Shown: in pieces, positions 25,287 to 29,257 of the stretch | How the letters are laid out: every line of letters starts with the position of its first letter | Numbering within the stretch: position 1 is the first letter of the stretch | Source of the DNA: Bacteroidaceae bacterium | GTDB taxonomy: Bacteria; Bacteroidota; Bacteroidia; Bacteroidales; Bacteroidaceae | NCBI GenBank assembly: GCA_017628775.1 | Contig: JAGBYN010000016.1 | Location: forward strand, 1-29,257 | Length of the DNA stretch: 29,257 nt | Reading direction: 5' to 3' | Made by a program: the position numbers and the translations under genes | The notes under the pieces: model-generated | The model's input: only the letters and a program-made list of their open reading frames with translations | What the model was told of the DNA's origin: nothing | The model's database searches: none

Positions 25287-25295
25287 GCAAAAATA
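25287..25295 (-). promoter_or_regulatory. Promoter (-7 box) of the histidine kinase gene
   Basis: On the - strand this reads TATTTTTGC, a perfect TAnnTTTG box, 60 bp before the kinase start codon. No good -33 TTTG is seen at the expected distance. Confidence 0.55.
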
Positions 25296-25317
25296 AGAAA
25301 CAATGCGAAAAAAACAG

Positions 25318-25325
25318 TACTTTTG
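25318..25325 (+). promoter_or_regulatory. Promoter (-7 box) of engB-recR
   Basis: TACTTTTG matches the -7 consensus TAnnTTTG about 80 bp before engB. The -33 box is not evident. This box and the kinase box on the other strand lie only about 22 bp apart, so the two promoters are back to back. Confidence 0.55.
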
Positions 25326-25405
25326 TAAAAAATTATACCACAATTCTTTGATACCCCAAAAAAGTAATCGAGTTCCACTGACATCAAAGAACAACACAAA
25401 AAAAC

Positions 25406-26002
25406 ATGAACATCACATCAGCAGAGTTTGTTATCAGCAATAGCCGGGTGGACATGTGCCCTAAGAGCACCTTACCCGAATACGCTTTCATAGGTCGAAG
25501 CAATGTGGGCAAAAGCAGTTTGATAAACATGCTCACAGGACGAAAAAAATTAGCCATGACATCATCCATGCCAGGAAAGACCATGCTTATCAACCATTTC
25601 TTAATCAACAAAGAATGGTATTTGGTTGACCTTCCTGGTTATGGCTTTGCCAAACGTGGCAAAAAAGCAACGGAGCAACTTCAGCATATCATCGAGAAAT
25701 ATATTCTTGAACGAGAACAACTTACCTGCCTTTTCGTACTAATTGACTCACGCCTAACACCTCAAAAAATTGATTTGGAATTTATTGAATGGCTTGGCGA
25801 AAACGGCGTACCCTTCTGTATCGTGTTTACAAAAGCCGACAAAAACAAAGCAGGCGAACTTAAAAAGAACATCAACACATTTCTCGACACCCTCAAAGAA
25901 CAATGGGAGGAACTCCCTAAACACTTCATAACCAGTTCAGAAACCCGTTTAGGCAAAATGGATTTCCTGGCCTATATCGACGAAATCAACACCAATGCTT
26001 AA
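25406..26002 (+). CDS. engB: Ribosome biogenesis GTP-binding protein EngB (YihA/YsxC)
   Basis: A 198-residue TRAFAC-class GTPase needed for assembly of the large ribosomal subunit. G1 is G30-R-S-N-V-G-K-S (30-37), the G2 threonine region is SSMPGKT (53-59), G3 is D75-L-P-G78, G4 is T142-K-A-D145 and G5 is near the C-terminus (TSSET). Length is normal for the family, which is a single GTPase domain. The stop codon is followed two bases later by the recR start, so the two genes form an operon. Confidence 0.97.
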   Translation: MNITSAEFVISNSRVDMCPKSTLPEYAFIGRSNVGKSSLINMLTGRKKLAMTSSMPGKTMLINHFLINKEWYLVDLPGYGFAKRGKKATEQLQHIIEKYILEREQLTCLFVLIDSRLTPQKIDLEFIEWLGENGVPFCIVFTKADKNKAGELKKNINTFLDTLKEQWEELPKHFITSSETRLGKMDFLAYIDEINTNA

Positions 26003-26004
26003 AC

Positions 26005-26613
26005 ATGCAACAACAATACCCTTCCCAACTTTTAGAACAAGCCGTTTCAGAGATATCTAAACTTCCTGGCATCGGAAGGAAAACAGCATTACGCTTGGCA
26101 CTCCACTTACTGCGTCGCCCCCAAAAGGACGTTCACGCTTTAGCCAACAGCCTCACGCACCTGGCTGACGAAATTCAATACTGTCAAACATGCCACAACA
26201 TCTCCAACCAAGAGGTATGCGACATTTGCGCCAACCCCAGAAGAGACAGAAACACCATTTGCGTTGTTGAAAACATCCAAAATGTCATGGCCATCGAAAA
26301 CACAGGACAGTTCCATGGTCTTTATCACGTTTTAGGAGGGGTCATCTCACCAATCGACGGCATTGGCCCCAACGACCTGGAGCTACAATCACTGGTTGAT
26401 CGTGTCGGTTCTGAACCTATCAACGAAATCATATTGGCATTAAACCCTACCATGGAGGGTGACACAACAAACTTTTACATCCAAAGACGTTTAGCAGGTA
26501 CGCCCGTAAAAATATCTGTACTTGCTCGAGGGGTGAGTGTTGGCGACGATTTGGAATACACCGACGAAGTCACTTTAGGACGTTCTATTATCAACAGGAC
26601 CCTATTAAACTAA
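26005..26613 (+). CDS. recR: Recombination protein RecR
   Basis: A 202-residue DNA-repair protein that, with RecF and RecO, loads RecA at single-stranded gaps. The helix-hairpin-helix [17 protein letters not shown] is at about 20-36, the zinc finger uses C60, C63, C72 and C75, and the Toprim domain starts at about residue 84 (ICVVEN) and includes the [15 protein letters not shown] stretch. The C-terminal Walker-B-like segment [22 protein letters not shown] is intact. It starts 2 bp after engB. Confidence 0.97.
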   Translation: MQQQYPSQLLEQAVSEISKLPGIGRKTALRLALHLLRRPQKDVHALANSLTHLADEIQYCQTCHNISNQEVCDICANPRRDRNTICVVENIQNVMAIENTGQFHGLYHVLGGVISPIDGIGPNDLELQSLVDRVGSEPINEIILALNPTMEGDTTNFYIQRRLAGTPVKISVLARGVSVGDDLEYTDEVTLGRSIINRTLLN

Positions 26614-26687
26614 ATCAAGACCTCATTTCACACCCCTTATAAATAAACGCGAATCACAATTTTCTCCAAACAACTTCCTTGAATATT

Positions 26688-27080
26688 ATGCGCACATTAT
26701 ACATAACTCTAACCATCTTTGCAGCGTTATTCGCTTTATTATCCGAAGAACTTATTCTGCCCACCAACTACATTCTTGATACACCAGAAACAACCTACAC
26801 ACTCTCACTCGTCAGTGTGAGTTTCACCTTCTGTTGTTTATTTCTCGCTTTACGTCTTTTTAAATTTAAAAAAGTAAAAAAAGACTTGGAACGCGCTGAA
26901 ACAGAACAAGAATTTGCTGCTTACCGAAAATGGAACGCGATTAGAATTGCATTGGCCTTCACGCCCGTCTTCATCAATCTCTTTATTTATTATGGCGTTA
27001 ACTACGATAGCTCCGCCATGTATTGCTTGCTCATAAGCATCATTGGCACATTATTCTGCTGGCCCTCACAAAAACCATAA
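26688..27080 (+). CDS. Small multi-pass membrane protein of unknown function
   Basis: A 130-residue protein that appears to have four transmembrane segments (about 3-20, 38-58, 90-107 and 112-126) with a charged cytoplasmic loop KKVKKDLERAETEQEFAAYRKW between the second and third. No motif is recognised. A TTG three codons upstream keeps the frame open, but the ATG at 26688 is chosen. It lies 74 bp downstream of recR and 17 bp upstream of the glycosyltransferase gene, so it may be in the same transcript as either or both. The spacing with the glycosyltransferase suggests cotranscription. Confidence 0.72.
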   Translation: MRTLYITLTIFAALFALLSEELILPTNYILDTPETTYTLSLVSVSFTFCCLFLALRLFKFKKVKKDLERAETEQEFAAYRKWNAIRIALAFTPVFINLFIYYGVNYDSSAMYCLLISIIGTLFCWPSQKP

Positions 27081-27097
27081 AAAGCCCCACTCCAGCC

Positions 27098-28273
27098 ATG
27101 CAACTATCAGTTATCATTGTTAGTTATAACGTTAAATATTATCTTGAGCAATGCTTGCGAAGTGTAATTAAAGCCACCAAGTACGCAAACATTCAATGGG
27201 AAGCATTTATTGTTGACAATGCCTCTCAAGATAATAGCATCGCCCACCTTCAAAATATCTTCTCCAAAGAACAATATCCCATGCTACACTACATTGCCAA
27301 CGCACGCAATGTAGGATTTTCACGTGCCAACAACCAAGCTATAAAACAAGCAAAAGGCGATTACATCCTTTTTCTAAACCCCGACACCATCGTTTCAGAA
27401 CAAATCTTTCAATACCTTTTTGAGTTCGTCGCTAACCAAACAAATATAGGAACCATCGGAACACGCATGATTGCCGACAATGGCAAATTCGCAAAAGAAT
27501 CACGACGTAGCCTACCCACCCCCTGGGTTTCTTTTTGTAAAATGACGGGGTTAACCACTTTATTTCCGCGTTCAAAGACCTTTGCCAAATATTACATGGG
27601 ATACTTGGATCGAAACATCCCACATGAAGCAGAAATTCTCTCAGGTGCTTTCATGTTTACTTCCAAAAAAGCTTTACAACAATGTGGTGATTTTGATGAA
27701 AGCTTTTTTATGTACGGTGAAGACATAGACCTCTCCTACCGATTCAAACAGGGAGGGTTTAAAAACTATTACGTACCCATACACATTCTTCATTATAAAG
27801 GCGAGAGTACGCATAAGAACTCATTCCGTTACACGCATGTGTTTTATGAAGCAATGCTCATATTCTTCAAGAAACATTACGGCCACTTAAGTTGGATGTT
27901 CACCTTCCCTATCAAGTGTGCTATTATATTTAGAGCCTTAATCACCCTTATCTCACAACAAATCAACAGTCTTTTCCCCACCACCGACACAACAGACACC
28001 TTTGCGTTTATAGGCAACCTCAAGAATTTCGCTCAAGCCGAACAATTGGCACAGAAATGGCAATTCAATATTCGCTACGTTGGTGAACATTTAGAAAAAA
28101 TCCCAACCAACCATGAGGCTTTAAAAAACGCCACACACATCTTAACCGATATCTCATGCATCAATTATGGCGAAGCTTTAACATATATAGCAAACTCAAA
28201 CCACAAAAAAAGCATTGCCTTCTTTTACCCCGACACACAAACAATAATCACCGGCAAAGATATTTACATATAG
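27098..28273 (+). CDS. Family 2 glycosyltransferase with extra C-terminal domain
   Basis: A 391-residue cytoplasmic enzyme with a GT-A fold that should transfer a sugar from a nucleotide donor. MQLSVIIVSYN starts the fold, FIVDNASQDNS (37-47) binds the nucleotide, L93-N-P-D-T (93-97) is the D-x-D-like motif and F204-M-Y-G-E-D-I (204-210) contains the catalytic base region. The order is like WbbL rhamnosyltransferases. Residues 265-290 are hydrophobic. From about 300 a further domain of about 90 residues begins with TFAFIGNLKNFAQAEQLA and ends the protein; it resembles no domain I know. An in-frame start 25 codons upstream overlaps the previous gene and lacks the family N-terminus, so the later ATG is used. 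Confidence 0.9.
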   Translation: MQLSVIIVSYNVKYYLEQCLRSVIKATKYANIQWEAFIVDNASQDNSIAHLQNIFSKEQYPMLHYIANARNVGFSRANNQAIKQAKGDYILFLNPDTIVSEQIFQYLFEFVANQTNIGTIGTRMIADNGKFAKESRRSLPTPWVSFCKMTGLTTLFPRSKTFAKYYMGYLDRNIPHEAEILSGAFMFTSKKALQQCGDFDESFFMYGEDIDLSYRFKQGGFKNYYVPIHILHYKGESTHKNSFRYTHVFYEAMLIFFKKHYGHLSWMFTFPIKCAIIFRALITLISQQINSLFPTTDTTDTFAFIGNLKNFAQAEQLAQKWQFNIRYVGEHLEKIPTNHEALKNATHILTDISCINYGEALTYIANSNHKKSIAFFYPDTQTIITGKDIYI

Positions 28274-28348
28274 GTAGGTTCTATTAATCAGCTTAAATCG
28301 ATTTACATAAGTTTTTTTGAGATTTTTTATTTTTAACGACAACGATGC

Positions 28349-28362
28349 GTAGCTAGCTACGT
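28349..28362. other. Perfect 14-bp palindrome CGTAGCTAGCTACG
   Basis: In the 189-bp gap between the glycosyltransferase and the GNAT gene there is a perfect palindrome, CGTAGCTAGCTACG, flanked by ATG on the left and CAT a few bases to the right. There is no T tract next to it on the + strand, so it is not a standard terminator. It may be a protein-binding site or small hairpin. Confidence 0.7.
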
Positions 28363-28462
28363 TTCATGGTGTAAAATAAAGACAAAAAAATAAGCAAAGC
28401 AACTAACCTCGGAATTAACCAAAAGAATAAAACAACTAATTTATAGCGCCGACCTAAAGAAC

Positions 28463-28987
28463 ATGAGCAACCAAGCCATTTACTTACGCGCCTTAGAGCC
28501 AGAAGACTTAGAGCTCCTCTACACCATAGAGAATGCGCCCGAACTCTGGAACATAACAAACAACGATGGGCCTTACTCACGTTTTGCCTTAAAGCAATAC
28601 ATTGCCTCACAACCAACCTCCATTTTTGAAAATGGCCTACTTAGACTTATAGCATGCAAGACCGAAACAAAACAAGCCATCGGTATAGTTGATTTAATTG
28701 ATTACAACGCCTTGCACCAAAGAGCAGAAATCAGCATTGCACTATTAAAAGAAGAACAACAAAAAGGGTACGGCAAACTCATTATTCAAGAAATAGAACA
28801 ATGGGCTCAAAAAAAATTCAACATTAGAACGCTTTACGCCTACACCCTAACAAATCAAAACGCAGCGGGAAAAAGACTCTTCTTATCAATGAGTTATCAG
28901 GAATGCGGCACCTTAAAATCATGGCATTTTGACGGTAAAGACTTTACAGATATCACTATTTTCCAAAAAATATTGCAAAAAAAATAA
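28463..28987 (+). CDS. GNAT family N-acetyltransferase (RimJ/RimL-like)
   Basis: A 174-residue Gcn5-related acetyltransferase. The N-terminus MSNQAIYLRALEPEDLELLYTIEN is typical of the RimJ/RimL (Acetyltransf_3) branch, and the acetyl-CoA pyrophosphate-binding loop is the EEQQKGYGKLI stretch in the middle (Q-x-x-G-x-G). The later N-x-A-A-x-R-L-F (about 132-139) is the second family signature. Substrate may be a protein N-terminus, an amino acid or an antibiotic and cannot be told. It precedes the two tRNA-Asp genes, which have their own promoter. Confidence 0.9.
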   Translation: MSNQAIYLRALEPEDLELLYTIENAPELWNITNNDGPYSRFALKQYIASQPTSIFENGLLRLIACKTETKQAIGIVDLIDYNALHQRAEISIALLKEEQQKGYGKLIIQEIEQWAQKKFNIRTLYAYTLTNQNAAGKRLFLSMSYQECGTLKSWHFDGKDFTDITIFQKILQKK

Positions 28988-28994
28988 CAAATTG

Positions 28995-29025
28995 TTTGCT
29001 GTTTTCAAAAATAGTAGTACCTTTG
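28995..29025 (+). promoter_or_regulatory. Consensus promoter of the tRNA-Asp genes
   Basis: TTTG (28995-28998), a 19-nt spacer and TACCTTTG (29018-29025) match the Bacteroidota promoter TTTG-N19-TAnnTTTG exactly. The first tRNA begins 36 bp downstream. Confidence 0.85.
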
Positions 29026-29061
29026 CACTCGCAAACTAAAAATAAGCAATTCGAAACACTT

Positions 29062-29135
29062 GGTGTGGTAGTTCAGCTGGTTAGAATACCTGCCTGTCAC
29101 GCAGGGGGTCGCGGGTTCGAGTCCCGTCCATACCG
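29062..29135 (+). tRNA. tRNA-Asp (anticodon GUC), copy 1
   Basis: A 74-nt cloverleaf. The acceptor stem GGTGTGG pairs with CCATACC with one G-T wobble, the anticodon loop is CTGTCAC (anticodon GTC), the T-arm has GGTTCGAGTCC and the discriminator is G. The terminal CCA is not encoded: the gene is followed by CATTT. Confidence 0.97.
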
Positions 29136-29165
29136 CATTTTTTATTTCATTTTTCATCTAACCAT

Positions 29166-29239
29166 GGTGTGGTAGTTCAGCTGGTTAGAATACCTGCCTG
29201 TCACGCAGGGGGTCGCGGGTTCGAGTCCCGTCCATACCG
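29166..29239 (+). tRNA. tRNA-Asp (anticodon GUC), copy 2
   Basis: Identical over all 74 nt to copy 1, 30 bp downstream, with the same acceptor, anticodon and T-arm. It likewise lacks an encoded CCA (followed by CAAAC). No separate promoter is seen between the two copies, so one transcript is likely. Confidence 0.97.
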
Positions 29240-29257
29240 CAAACGAGGATGTTTTTC

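Noticed and set aside
22687..28288. A near-match TAGGTnGGTTCTATTA at 22687-22702 and 28273-28288
   Set aside because: One mismatch over 16 bp in AT-rich gaps is expected by chance in 29 kb, and the neighbouring sequence is not similar.

Overview
The window looks like chromosomal DNA of a Bacteroidota (Bacteroidales, Prevotella/Bacteroides-like) bacterium. The basis is promoters of the Bacteroidota type (TTTG about 19-20 nt before TAnnTTTG), a lack of obvious Shine-Dalgarno sequences, a GyrA with a Q-x-RGGVG box, and a gene set typical of gut or oral Bacteroidales (GH35 with discoidin domain, fucose operon, S41 protease, M3 peptidase, periplasmic TPR proteins). I could not run any search, so genus is not assigned.

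Region 1 (1-9384) is a sugar-foraging block, visibly more GC-rich than the rest. A truncated secreted-type beta-galactosidase (GH35, + strand) converges, over a strong bidirectional terminator, on a complete L-fucose catabolic operon on the - strand, transcribed fucI, fucO, fucA, fucK, fucM, fucP. It imports L-fucose, isomerises it, phosphorylates it, splits it to DHAP and lactaldehyde, and reduces lactaldehyde to 1,2-propanediol. The kinase and mutarotase belong to the rhamnose-type families (RhaB, RhaM) rather than the E. coli FucK/FucU families. A promoter and a perfect 8+8 inverted repeat sit upstream of fucI. Every intergenic gap of the operon larger than 80 bp holds an unusual structured or repetitive element: two related AGGTTnnn octamer fold-back elements, one terminator-like hairpin with a T7 tract, and one TCTAGAnnn nonamer array. 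This set is the most interesting signal in the window.

Region 2 (9385-20062, - strand) is a housekeeping run headed by gyrA, followed by two secreted TPR proteins, an M3 metallopeptidase, a dCMP/cytidine deaminase, an S41 C-terminal processing protease, 5-formyltetrahydrofolate cyclo-ligase and a YfcE-type phosphodiesterase. Short gaps and overlaps (an ATGA junction and a 38-bp overlap) suggest several cotranscribed groups.

Region 3 (20063-29257) has genes on both strands: a ZIP metal transporter, a membrane-anchored alpha/beta hydrolase, a 644-bp gap with short direct repeats, GDP-mannose 4,6-dehydratase, an orphan sensor histidine kinase divergent from engB-recR-membrane protein-glycosyltransferase 2, a GNAT acetyltransferase, and two identical tandem tRNA-Asp(GUC) genes behind a consensus promoter.
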